NCBI GenBank assembly: GCA_037441225.1
Contig: JBBISU010000031.1
Span: 1-33,149, forward strand
DNA: 33,149 nt
Direction: 5' to 3'
From: JBBFMJ01 sp037441225
GTDB lineage: Bacteria; Acidobacteriota; Thermoanaerobaculia; UBA2201
This document shows, piece after piece, positions 1-8,286 of the stretch (its first letter is position 1; the number at the start of each line of letters is the position of its first letter). The position numbers and the translations under genes were made by a program. Below the pieces are notes generated by a model, which made no database searches, was not told the DNA's origin, and was given only the letters and a program-made list of their open reading frames with translations.

Positions 1-170
1 ATTGAAAAACCAATTTTTAATGAAATTTTTTCCAAGATCTTTATTATCAAAAACTATTAATCAATAAAATTGAGCAACTTGGGTTAAAAAATCGGAAGTC
101 AGGGTTTGAAATGAATCCCACAGGGTCGGTATTTTCCAACCCGCAGGGAACAAATAAAAAAATGCAAATT
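1..170. other. AT-rich intergenic DNA with one hairpin
   Basis: This stretch lies downstream of the YhaM-like gene. Bases 123-142 form a hairpin: GGGTCGG and CCAACCC arms around TATTTT, pairing along all seven positions if one G-U pair is allowed. CCCACAGGG and CCCGCAGGG lie on either side. No U-tract follows the hairpin on the minus strand, so it is not a classical intrinsic terminator for the operon. It may be a degenerate copy of the GC-rich repeats seen at the far end of the window. No gene is visible. Confidence 0.4.
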
Positions 171-1103
171 TTATGTTTTAAAAATATATCTTCCTAATTG
201 ATTTGAATAAGCAGCATCGGCATCATTTGATTCAATTACCTCATCAAAGCCTTTTAGTTGTGAATCAATCAAATCAAGGAAATGCAAGAGGAGAGCTTCC
301 TTTGTTTTAGGTCTTTTTGGTGAACCAAATTCCAGTTCACCGTGATGAGAAATTATCAGATGAGCCAAAATTTCCTTAAGTTCCTTTGGAAAATCTTCTA
401 TTTTATTTGCTTCCCTTTCTAAGAGTTGTACTCCCATAACAATATGCCCAAGTATTTTCCCTTGTTTTGTATAATCAAAAAAACCAGAGGTATTAAATTC
501 CCAAATCTTTCCAATGTCATGCAACAAAATCCCTGAGATCAAAAGATCTCTGTCCAAGTTATAATGTTTTAAAACAATTTCGCATAAACCAATTAAACTT
601 ACAATATGCTCTAACAATCCACCAATACAAGCATGGTGATATGTTTTTGCAGCTGGTGCTTTTAATATCAATGGCTTATATTCAGGATTTTGAAAAATAT
701 TGTTTAAAAGGTTTTTTAATTTCCTGCTCTTTAAACTTTCAATTGTATCAAGAACTTTTTTGTATAACAATTCAACATTTTCCTTTGTTGAAGGCAGAAA
801 ATCTCCTATCTCTGCTTCTTCTGTATATATTTCAATATTTTGCAAAACTAATTGTAATTTACTTTGATAAACCTGAACATTACCTTTTACTTTTACCAAA
901 ACCCCTGGCTCAATTGATTTATGAATTTTTTCAAAATTATCCCACATAAAAGTTGTAACAGAACCTGTTTTGTCCTTTAAGATCATATAAAGATATTCCC
1001 CAATTCCTCCTTTTTTTTGTCTCAATTCTTTTTCTGCAACAAGGAATATTGATTCTATTTGCGTGCCTGCCTTTAAGTTTTCTATAAAAATTTTTTTTGT
1101 CAT
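171..1103 (-). CDS. YhaM-like OB-fold/HD-domain 3'-5' exoribonuclease
   Basis: A 310-residue protein with an N-terminal OB-fold-like nucleic-acid-binding region (about residues 10-95) and a C-terminal HD phosphohydrolase domain (about 150-290). The metal-binding pattern is visible as H166 (GLLEH), the HD pair 195-196 in LLHDIGK, H253/H254 in ISHHGE, and aspartates in HFLDLID. This order and length match the YhaM/CBF1 family, which trims RNA, and single-stranded DNA in some members, from the 3' end in a metal-dependent way. The start ATG overlaps the stop of the upstream foldase gene (ATGA), so it is probably the last gene of the mfd operon. The link to envelope foldases looks like operon economy rather than shared function. 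The family call is firm; the substrate is inferred. Confidence 0.85.
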   Translation of the reverse strand: MTKKIFIENLKAGTQIESIFLVAEKELRQKKGGIGEYLYMILKDKTGSVTTFMWDNFEKIHKSIEPGVLVKVKGNVQVYQSKLQLVLQNIEIYTEEAEIGDFLPSTKENVELLYKKVLDTIESLKSRKLKNLLNNIFQNPEYKPLILKAPAAKTYHHACIGGLLEHIVSLIGLCEIVLKHYNLDRDLLISGILLHDIGKIWEFNTSGFFDYTKQGKILGHIVMGVQLLEREANKIEDFPKELKEILAHLIISHHGELEFGSPKRPKTKEALLLHFLDLIDSQLKGFDEVIESNDADAAYSNQLGRYIFKT

Positions 1104-2047
1104 TTGGGCTCCTCCAAAAGCTCATAATTAATTTGAACAAGGTATCTTGTTTTTAAATTTTCTATGTACTTCTTCACTGTTTCTTCATACTTTGTTTTTT
1201 TATAGTCCTCTTTCACATTTTCTTTAACTTCCTCAAAGGGTTTAAAACTTTCTGGTACTATCTTTACTAAATATATGAAATGAATACCATATTTTGTAAC
1301 AATTGGCTTTGTAATCTCTCCTTCTTTTATCTCTTTTAGTGCCTCTTTTATTTCCTCTAAAAGATCTTCTGCTTCTACATATCCAATATCTCCTCCTTTT
1401 GTTCTGGAAGGCACTTCAGAATAATTTAAAACCAACTCATCAAAACTTTTGCCTTCTTTCATTTCTTTCTGTATATTTTTTACCTTTTCCTCCATTTTTT
1501 TTAAATCTGTTAAAACAATTTCCTTTAAATGATATTTTTGTTTTTCTTTAAAATTTTCTTTTATTTTTTCATAATGCTCTTTTAATTCCAATTCAGTAAT
1601 ATCATGGGCCGGGAGTATTTCGCTTCCCAAAACTTTTTCAATAAGCACTTCTTTTCTTATTTTTTCTTCCATAACTTCAATTGGCACTCCTGCTTCTTCT
1701 GCTGCCTTTAAAAATGTTTCTCCATCGGGCATATTATTTTTTTCAGCAAGTATATTAAAAGCCCTCTTTAGTTCTTCTTTTGTTACAGAATATCCAAGTT
1801 CTTTTGCCCTTTCAATTATTAAAAGTTCTTGCAAAAAATTTTCAATTACTGCATTTTTTAAATTATCAAGGGATTCCTGCGGGAACTGTTTCTTTGCTTC
1901 TTCCATTGCCTGATAATATTCCCTTAAAAGAACTTTACTATCATTTACTTTAATTAAAATCCCGTCTATCCAATATTTCTCTGCTATTGCATATAAAGAG
2001 GAAATTGCCCAAAATAAGAAAATAGCAAATTTTTTTGATATATCCAT
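1100..2047 (-). CDS. SurA-like periplasmic peptidyl-prolyl isomerase
   Basis: A 315-residue exported foldase. Residues 1-22 are a hydrophobic signal peptide ending near AIAEK. A SurA-type N-terminal chaperone region follows (about 28-165), then one parvulin rotamase domain (about 171-263, with KYHLKEIV, GGDIGY and KYGIHFIYL). SurA and its relatives assist folding of outer-membrane proteins. The start is fixed by a good Shine-Dalgarno site (GGAGA, about 6 nt upstream), although it lies 64 nt inside the upstream PpiC lipoprotein gene. It ends in an ATGA overlap with the YhaM-like gene. E. coli SurA has two rotamase domains; this protein has one. PrsA-like or PpiD-like naming is possible, but a cleavable signal without a lipobox favours a soluble periplasmic protein. 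Confidence 0.85.
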   Translation of the reverse strand: MDISKKFAIFLFWAISSLYAIAEKYWIDGILIKVNDSKVLLREYYQAMEEAKKQFPQESLDNLKNAVIENFLQELLIIERAKELGYSVTKEELKRAFNILAEKNNMPDGETFLKAAEEAGVPIEVMEEKIRKEVLIEKVLGSEILPAHDITELELKEHYEKIKENFKEKQKYHLKEIVLTDLKKMEEKVKNIQKEMKEGKSFDELVLNYSEVPSRTKGGDIGYVEAEDLLEEIKEALKEIKEGEITKPIVTKYGIHFIYLVKIVPESFKPFEEVKENVKEDYKKTKYEETVKKYIENLKTRYLVQINYELLEEPK

Positions 2048-2805
2048 ATCGTCTCCTTTAATATTAAAGATTTTTTAATTTTTTCCAATTCTTCTTGACA
2101 CATTTCTTCTTTTAAAATTTCTAATATAACTTCCTTTGCTTCTTCTAATTGAACCTCCTTTGGTTGTTTTACTTCCTTTAACTTTAAAATCATATATCCA
2201 CCTGAAACAGGAAGGAGGGGCGTAATTTCTCCTTTTTTTAACTTTTTCAAACTTAAGGCAATTTCTTCTGGTACATCTTCAAGAGATAGAGGTCCAATAA
2301 GTCCTCCCTTTTCTTTATTCAAATTTTCTGAATGTTCTTGCAAAACTTTTTGAAAGTCCTCTCCTTTTTTTAAAAGATTATAAACATTTTCTGCCTTATT
2401 TTTTTCTGTTATAAATATCTCCCAAAAATAATACTCTTCCCTTGTTTTAAATTTTTCTTTGTTTTTCAAATACCATTCTTTTAATATATCATCTGGAGGT
2501 TTTTCTAAATTATCACATAAATTTTCAACAAAAATTTTAATTGTTTCTTCTATGTTCTTACTTTCAAATCCCCTTTTTTTTGCTTCTATGTAAAGCAATT
2601 TTTCAATTATGAAGTTATCAAGGAGCTCGCTTAATACTTCGGGAGTGTGCCTGTAATAGTCCTCTCCAAGATTTTTTGCCAGATAATCTTCAAATTCTTC
2701 CTTTGTAATTATTTCCTTTCCTAAGGAAGCTATCCAATTGCTTTTATCTTCCTTTGCTTTTTGACAGGAAATAAAAATAACAAAAAAAATTATTATTATT
2801 CTCAT
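1984..2805 (-). CDS. PpiC-type foldase, probable lipoprotein
   Basis: A 273-residue parvulin-type protein. The first 13 residues are very hydrophobic and are followed by FISC with Cys14, a slightly degenerate lipobox, so membrane anchoring through a lipidated Cys is likely. A helical chaperone-like region (about 25-120) precedes a rotamase domain (about 124-212, with GGLIGPL and SGGYMILKL). Family role: cis-trans isomerisation or chaperoning of secreted proteins. Its ATG overlaps the mfd stop (ATGA). Its last 64 nt encode the Shine-Dalgarno-proximal start and signal peptide of the next foldase in another frame, so its final residues (FSYFGQFPLYMQ) may be constrained by that overlap. The two foldases probably act on the same clients, but nothing in the sequence proves it. 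Confidence 0.82.
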   Translation of the reverse strand: MRIIIIFFVIFISCQKAKEDKSNWIASLGKEIITKEEFEDYLAKNLGEDYYRHTPEVLSELLDNFIIEKLLYIEAKKRGFESKNIEETIKIFVENLCDNLEKPPDDILKEWYLKNKEKFKTREEYYFWEIFITEKNKAENVYNLLKKGEDFQKVLQEHSENLNKEKGGLIGPLSLEDVPEEIALSLKKLKKGEITPLLPVSGGYMILKLKEVKQPKEVQLEEAKEVILEILKEEMCQEELEKIKKSLILKETIWIYQKNLLFSYFGQFPLYMQ

Positions 2806-5800
2806 ACTAAACTCATTAAAGAATTCTTAATAAAATATACCAGATCTTCTCCTTCTTTTCCAATTGGAATTATTATAATACCTTCAGGGGTAAATCTTCC
2901 CTCCTTAGAATTAACAAATTTTAAGAGTTTATCAAATGAGATTGGCGTATTTTTTGAAAATTTCATAATCAATTTATCTCTTTGTTTTTCAATCTTTTGA
3001 ATTCTTAACTTTTTCATTATCTTTCTTAAATGAGCAATTTCAATTAAGATTTTTACTTCCTTTGGAATGGGACCAAATAAATCTTTAAATGTGTTTTCAA
3101 GTTCTTCTGGTTCTTTTTCCAAAAGCATTCTATATGCTTTAAGGCGCAATGGCTCTTCTTTTATATAATCCTTTGGAATTTCATATTTTAGTTTTAATGA
3201 AATTTCAATCTCTTCTTCTTCCTCAATTCCCTTTAATTCTTTTATTGTTTTTTCGAGAAGACGGAGAAATAAACTATAACCTAATGTCTCCATATGTCCT
3301 GATTGAGCTTTACCTAAAAGTTCACCAGCCCCTCTCATTTCAAAATCTCTTGCTGCAACTTTAAATCCAGAGCCTAAAGAAGTAAATTCTTCCAGTACCT
3401 TTAATCTTGCAAGGGCAGAAGCAGGCAGTTTTTCTTTTTCTGTAATTAAAAGATAACAAAATGCCTGCCTTGAAGACCTCCCAACCCTTCCCCTTAATTG
3501 ATAGAGTTGCGCAAGTCCAAAATTATGGGCATTATTTACTATTAAAGTATTTGCCCTTGGTATATCTATTCCATTTTCTATAATTGTTGTTGTCAGAAGC
3601 CCTTCCACCTCCCCCTTTACAAACTTCAACATATTATTTTCCAATTCTTTTTCTGGCATCTTGCCATGAGTCATAACAAATCTAAAATTTGGAATTAAAT
3701 TTTGTAAAAGATCAGCAATTTCAGGAAGTGTTTCTATTCTATTATGAACAAAAAAAACTTGCCCTCCTCTTCCTATTTCATAATTTATAGCATCCCTTAT
3801 AAATTTTGGATTGAAAGGTACTATTGACGTATCAATTGGAAATCTACCTATAGGGGCAGTGCCAATCAAACTTATGCTTTTTAAACCCAACATAGCCATA
3901 TTAAAGGTCCTTGGAATGGGTGTTGCAGTTAAGGTTAAGGTATCAACATTTTTTTTCAAAACTCTCAATCTTTCTTTATGGATAACTCCAAATCTTTGCT
4001 CTTCGTCAATTATAAGGAGTCCTAATTTGTGAAATTCTATATCCTTTGAAAGCAAGCGATGGGTTCCAATTAAAATATCTATTTCTCCATTTTTTGTTTT
4101 ACTTACAATCTCTTTTTGTTCATTTTTGCTTAAAAAACGGGATAGCCAGCCGATATTTATAGGAGTTGTATTTAATCTTTCTTTGAAAGTTCTAAAATGT
4201 TGAAATGCAAGAAGGGTTGTAGGACATAGTATTGCCACTTGATATCCGCTTTCAACAGCCAAGACTGATGCCCTTATAGCAATCTCTGTTTTTCCAAAGC
4301 CAACATCACCTGAAATAAGCCGATCCATAGGTGAAGGGCATTCCATATCCATTTTTACTTCTTCCCAGACTTTTATTTGATCCTCTGTTTCCTCATAAGG
4401 GAAAGAGTTTTCAACTTCTTTTAAGAGAAATCCATCAGATATATGGCTTATACCTTTTGACACTTTTCTTTCCGCATATAAATTTAACAATTCTAATATA
4501 TGAGATCTCAACTTTTTTTGAATTTTTCTCTTTTTATTATAAAATGTCTTTGTTCCCAAAAAATCAAGGGGTGGCGGGTTTTCAATTTTTGGATAGGGAC
4601 TTAAAATGTGCAATTTTTCTACCGGTAGAAAAAGTAGTCCATCAGCATATTTAATTTTCACAAATTCAACTCCATCAATCGAAGCAAGCCCTTCATATAT
4701 TCCAATCCCATAATCATTGTGGACAACTCTTTCCCCGACATTGAAGGTTTCATCAAAATAAGAAAAATCTTTAGGTATATTGATTTTATATTTTGCTGGT
4801 GGCTCACCAAGAATCCTTGAAGAAGAAAGGAGGGCAATCCTCAAATCTTCCAAAACAATATTTTCTTTCAAATCCCCCTGGAAGAATTTAGGAGGAATCA
4901 AATTTTCTTCTTCAAAGAATCTTTTTAATATTTTTTCTTGGGAAAGATTGGAAAAGAAAATATATAATTTAAATTTGTCTTTTAAAAGTTGAAGGTATTC
5001 ATATTTAAAGGTTTTAAAATTCTGGGAAATTATACCAAGTCCCCTTAATTTAAAAGAAAAAGATTTTTCTTCCATAAAGGATAAGGGCTCAAATTTAAAA
5101 TCAGGATAAAATTCCTTTTCATCTTTTGGAAAGAAAAAATCAGAGGCAGGGAGATTCAGATACCCTGTTTTCTTTGCTTCAATTGAGCTTTCTTTTAAAT
5201 TTTCAAATTCCTCTTCCCATTTTTTTAAAACATACTTTAAACCATAAATGGATACAAAAAAATCACCTTTTCTCTTATCCTTATTTAAAGAAAATAATGA
5301 AAAAATTGAGCAAAAGTCAGGATTTTCCATCAATTTTTTTCCCCCAAGCCCAGTAATTTTCTCCCTAAAAAATTCCTTTTTTTCATAAATTTGATTTTTT
5401 AAATTTAAATCCAGTGACAATATCTCTGCCTCTTTTATGTATTCAATTGATATCTGGCTTTCTTCATCAAAAAATCTTATTGAATTTATCTTATCAATTA
5501 AAATTTCAAATCTGAGAGGTTTTTCATAAAGAGGTGAAAAAATATCAATTATTGAACCCCTTAAAGAATATTCACCTACTTCTTGGACCTGTGGAACTCT
5601 TATATAAAAAAAATTGTTTAAATTATCTACAAGTTCTCCGTAATTAACTTCATCATTTAGTTTCAATTTTATTGATTTAAAATTTGGAAAAGGAAAGGGC
5701 AGAAAAGAACCATTAATAATTAAAAAAGGGCTTTTGTTTGTATTAAATAAATAAAAACTTTTTATTATATTCAATTTTGTGCCCGTGGGTTGAGGCAAAA

Positions 5801-6044
5801 ATTCATAGGGGTTTAAAGGAAGAGGAGGTATATAATTAACTGTATCTTTACCTGAAAATATTTCAATGGAATTTTTAATCTTTTCTGCTTCCTCCTCGGA
5901 AGAAACTAAAATTAAAAACCTCTCCTTCAATATTTTTTGTTTCAAATAAATTATTATTCCTGAAAGGGATGGTGAAATGGAACTGAAACTATTGCCTTCT
6001 CTAATTTCTTCAATATCTAAAAACTTTTGGAGGATTTCATCCAT
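2802..6044 (-). CDS. mfd: Transcription-repair coupling factor Mfd
   Basis: A 1080-residue SF2 translocase that removes RNA polymerase stalled at DNA lesions and recruits UvrA. Domain order fits Mfd. The N-terminal UvrB-like region contains GSIIDIFSP near 163. The RNA-polymerase-interacting domain (about 435-495) contains RVVHNDYGIGIYEG. The motor has Walker A GDVGFGKTE (579-587), DEEQ (680-683) and TATPIPRT (706-713). A second RecA lobe has the HGKM and QLRGRVGR motifs, and a TRCF-type C-terminal domain follows. It is slightly shorter than E. coli Mfd. The ATG has no Shine-Dalgarno site; a -10-like TAAAAT ends 7 nt upstream, suggesting a leaderless mRNA. It is the first gene of a four-gene operon with two foldases and the YhaM-like nuclease. 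Confidence 0.97.
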   Translation of the reverse strand: MDEILQKFLDIEEIREGNSFSSISPSLSGIIIYLKQKILKERFLILVSSEEEAEKIKNSIEIFSGKDTVNYIPPLPLNPYEFLPQPTGTKLNIIKSFYLFNTNKSPFLIINGSFLPFPFPNFKSIKLKLNDEVNYGELVDNLNNFFYIRVPQVQEVGEYSLRGSIIDIFSPLYEKPLRFEILIDKINSIRFFDEESQISIEYIKEAEILSLDLNLKNQIYEKKEFFREKITGLGGKKLMENPDFCSIFSLFSLNKDKRKGDFFVSIYGLKYVLKKWEEEFENLKESSIEAKKTGYLNLPASDFFFPKDEKEFYPDFKFEPLSFMEEKSFSFKLRGLGIISQNFKTFKYEYLQLLKDKFKLYIFFSNLSQEKILKRFFEEENLIPPKFFQGDLKENIVLEDLRIALLSSSRILGEPPAKYKINIPKDFSYFDETFNVGERVVHNDYGIGIYEGLASIDGVEFVKIKYADGLLFLPVEKLHILSPYPKIENPPPLDFLGTKTFYNKKRKIQKKLRSHILELLNLYAERKVSKGISHISDGFLLKEVENSFPYEETEDQIKVWEEVKMDMECPSPMDRLISGDVGFGKTEIAIRASVLAVESGYQVAILCPTTLLAFQHFRTFKERLNTTPINIGWLSRFLSKNEQKEIVSKTKNGEIDILIGTHRLLSKDIEFHKLGLLIIDEEQRFGVIHKERLRVLKKNVDTLTLTATPIPRTFNMAMLGLKSISLIGTAPIGRFPIDTSIVPFNPKFIRDAINYEIGRGGQVFFVHNRIETLPEIADLLQNLIPNFRFVMTHGKMPEKELENNMLKFVKGEVEGLLTTTIIENGIDIPRANTLIVNNAHNFGLAQLYQLRGRVGRSSRQAFCYLLITEKEKLPASALARLKVLEEFTSLGSGFKVAARDFEMRGAGELLGKAQSGHMETLGYSLFLRLLEKTIKELKGIEEEEEIEISLKLKYEIPKDYIKEEPLRLKAYRMLLEKEPEELENTFKDLFGPIPKEVKILIEIAHLRKIMKKLRIQKIEKQRDKLIMKFSKNTPISFDKLLKFVNSKEGRFTPEGIIIIPIGKEGEDLVYFIKNSLMSLV

Positions 6045-6051
6045 TTTTTTT

Positions 6052-6080
6052 ATTTTAACATATTTCTAATGGTTATGGCA
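6052..6080 (-). promoter_or_regulatory. Candidate leaderless promoter of mfd
   Basis: On the minus strand, a weak -35-like ATGCCA lies 18 nt before TAAAAT (6052-6057). Seven bases separate that hexamer from the mfd ATG, so transcription would start at or next to the start codon. The -35 match is poor (4 of 6), so the call rests mainly on the -10 position and the absence of a Shine-Dalgarno site. Confidence 0.4.
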
Positions 6081-6130
6081 TAGGTTAATTTGAAGTGCGA
6101 TAGCGGTGTATTTATCTTCAGTTTTGCGAA

Positions 6131-6150
6131 TATTTGTAAATTTGCAAATA
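6131..6150. repeat. Small inverted repeat upstream of mfd
   Basis: TATTTG (6131-6136) and CAAATA (6145-6150) form inverted arms eight bases apart, and the decamer ATTTGCAAAT (6140-6149) is itself a perfect palindrome. The site is in the 195-nt gap between the DUF1015 gene and mfd, about 90-105 nt upstream of the mfd start. It could be an operator, but an AT-rich background makes short palindromes common. Confidence 0.3.
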
Positions 6151-6239
6151 AGTTAAACCCTTTTGAATATTTTTTTTCTAAATACAAAATGCAATTATTT
6201 TAACCAATTAATGTTGCATACTCTATTCCAAGAAACTAG

Positions 6240-7484
6240 TTAACCTATCAAATGCAAAAACAAGCCAGAGCGGAGTTTTGGCTCAAACCAGGTTGACTTT
6301 GGTGGCATTGTGAGCCCTAAGTCAGCCACTTTTAATACATCATCAATAGAAGTTGGATATAAAGAAAAGCCAACAGCCCATCCACTTTTAACCCTTGCCT
6401 CAATTTCTTCCATACCCAAAATTCCACCTATAAAGTCAATCCTTTTATCTGTTTTTGGATCTTTTATCCCTAAAACTGGGTTAAGTAAATTTTCTTGTAA
6501 AATTGAGACATCAAGTGACTTCAATATATCTTTTTCATCATAACTTCCTTTTTTTGCTTTAAGCAAATACCATTTCCCATCCAAAAACATACCAAAATTT
6601 TTTGGTTCCTTTGGTTTTTTTTCAAAATAATTTTCATAAACTTCAAATTTTTCTTTTATCTTTTCTAAAAATTCTTCCTTTTTAAAATTATTTAAATCCT
6701 TTACAACTCTGTTATAATCATAAATAAAAAGTTCTTCTTTTGGAAACATAACTGCCATAAAATAATTGTATTCTTCTTTTCCTGTATGACCTTTATTTTC
6801 TTCTTTTAATTGTTTCCAAACTCTATAAGAAGCAGCAGATCTATGGTGTCCATCAGCAACATAAAAGCATGGTATTTTTTCAAAAAGTTTTTTTATTTTT
6901 TCTATGTCCTTTTTTTCTTTTACGATCCATAATTTATGCTTTACATATCCAAATTGATCTTTTGTATCAAAGGCAAAAAGGGGCTTTTTTTTCTTAATTT
7001 CTTTTATTTTTTTATTTATTTCATCAATTCCTCTATATGTAAAAAATACTGGCTCATTATGTGCCCTTGTCCCAAGAATATAATTTACCCTGTCATCTTC
7101 TTTTCTTTTTAATGTCTTTTCATGGATTTTTATCAGACCTTTTTCATAGTCCTCAGCAGAAACAAGGGCAACAACTCCCGTCTGGCACCTTCCTTCCATT
7201 TGAAGTTCATAAAGATAAAAACTCTCTTCTTTTTCTTGAATCAAGTAATTTCCTTTAATCAAGTTTTGAAGGTTTTCCCCTGCTTTCTTATATACTTCTG
7301 GACTATATAAATCAGTTCCTTCTGGCAAATCAATTTCTGCCCTTACAATATGAAGAAATGAAAGAGTATTTCCTTTTACATATTGCTTTGCTTCCTTTGT
7401 ATTTACAACATCATAAGGTGGTGAAGCAATCTTTGAAGCAAATTCTTCTTTTGGTCTTAAAGCTTTAAATGGATAAATTTTCAT
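6240..7484 (-). CDS. DUF1015 family protein
   Basis: A 414-residue protein matching the DUF1015 family throughout its length: an N-terminal IYPFKALRP followed by ASPPYDVV, a central RVNYILGTRAHNEPVFF, and the conserved ADGHHRSAASYRVW about halfway along. The biochemical role of the family is unknown; members are widespread in anaerobes and some lie beside serine-pathway genes, which is not the case here. The in-frame TTG at 7490 would add two residues. I chose ATG at 7484 because the family normally begins right before this motif and because TTGACA, 16 nt, TAAAAT sits 8 nt upstream. No Shine-Dalgarno site is present. The gene stands alone, with its own promoter and a 195-nt gap to mfd. Confidence 0.88.
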   Translation of the reverse strand: MKIYPFKALRPKEEFASKIASPPYDVVNTKEAKQYVKGNTLSFLHIVRAEIDLPEGTDLYSPEVYKKAGENLQNLIKGNYLIQEKEESFYLYELQMEGRCQTGVVALVSAEDYEKGLIKIHEKTLKRKEDDRVNYILGTRAHNEPVFFTYRGIDEINKKIKEIKKKKPLFAFDTKDQFGYVKHKLWIVKEKKDIEKIKKLFEKIPCFYVADGHHRSAASYRVWKQLKEENKGHTGKEEYNYFMAVMFPKEELFIYDYNRVVKDLNNFKKEEFLEKIKEKFEVYENYFEKKPKEPKNFGMFLDGKWYLLKAKKGSYDEKDILKSLDVSILQENLLNPVLGIKDPKTDKRIDFIGGILGMEEIEARVKSGWAVGFSLYPTSIDDVLKVADLGLTMPPKSTWFEPKLRSGLFLHLIG

Positions 7485-7492
7485 AGACAATA

Positions 7493-7520
7493 ATTTTAAT
7501 TAATATTTAAAAATTGTCAA
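7493..7520 (-). promoter_or_regulatory. Sigma70-like leaderless promoter of the DUF1015 gene
   Basis: The minus strand shows a consensus TTGACA (7515-7520), a 16-nt spacer and TAAAAT (7493-7498). Eight bases then separate the -10 hexamer from ATG at 7484. This geometry puts the transcript start at the start codon and explains why no Shine-Dalgarno site is present. Confidence 0.6.
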
Positions 7521-7547
7521 ATCCTTTAAATTTAAAAAATATTTTTT

Positions 7548-8258
7548 TTATTTAATATTTAGCATATCAAGTATGTCTTTTTTTAAAGCAGGTGCTTCTT
7601 TATAATTTTTTTCTATTTTTGTCTTTAATACATTTAGATCTTCTCCATTCAAATATGCTTTAAGGATTTCATAAACACCGCCTCCATATTTCTTTTCAAT
7701 GTTTTCTTGACAGGGACAATCTTTAACTACATTATTTTTTTTACAATAAACTTTGCATAAAAGTGGCACATTATCGCCTTTATATTGTTTTCTCATCCCA
7801 TAGTATAGCAAAAATCTTTTATCATTATTCCTTAAAAAATAAAAGAAGATTGCTTCTTGAGATTTAAAATTTAAATTATTGAAATCCAAAATTTGTTTTT
7901 CAATTTCTTCCTTATTATTTGAATAATTGGCATAAATTATATTTAAGTGCCTTGTTTTACCCATCTTCTGGGCAGTAGGGTCTTGTGATTGCATATAATC
8001 TATTTCTTTTGTGATATTTTCAATGATTGGCTTTGCCTTATCAAACTTTTCTCTCGACAAATAAACAAGGGCAAGCATATTGTGCAAATTGTAATTCTTT
8101 TCAAGAGGGCATAAAGCAGTAGATTCTTCTAACTTTTTTTCTAATTCAAGGTATTTATAATTTTTCAATAATTCCTGAGCTTCTATGTTTGCAGTAATAC
8201 AAAAATCGCTTTGTGCAAAAATATTTACTGTAAAAATTAAAAATAAAAATATAAACAT
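7548..8258 (-). CDS. Secreted Cys-containing protein of unknown function
   Basis: I do not recognise a family. The 236-residue product starts with a clear signal peptide (hydrophobic residues 1-14, likely cleavage after FAQ). The mature part is mostly helical and TPR-like in texture (for example NMLALVYLSREKFDKAKPII). It has six cysteines: C20 and C50, plus a tight group C168, C172, C181 and C183 that could form disulfides or bind metal in the periplasm. The ATG has a perfect Shine-Dalgarno sequence, AGGAGG, about 6 nt upstream. It follows mutL by only 28 nt on the same strand, so it is probably the last gene of the DUF3617-gltX-truA-mutL run. Confidence 0.7.
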   Translation of the reverse strand: MFIFLFLIFTVNIFAQSDFCITANIEAQELLKNYKYLELEKKLEESTALCPLEKNYNLHNMLALVYLSREKFDKAKPIIENITKEIDYMQSQDPTAQKMGKTRHLNIIYANYSNNKEEIEKQILDFNNLNFKSQEAIFFYFLRNNDKRFLLYYGMRKQYKGDNVPLLCKVYCKKNNVVKDCPCQENIEKKYGGGVYEILKAYLNGEDLNVLKTKIEKNYKEAPALKKDILDMLNIK

Positions 8259-8286
8259 AAATCCCTCCTATCTTATTATTTATTAT

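Noticed and set aside
123..142. Intrinsic terminator after the mfd operon
   Set aside because: The hairpin is real but lacks a following T-tract on the minus strand.
641..949. Plus-strand frame antisense to the YhaM-like gene
   Set aside because: Leu/Phe-rich translation typical of the reverse of Lys/Glu-rich coding DNA; no ribosome site. The same applies to the many other plus-strand frames opposite minus-strand genes up to 22 kb.
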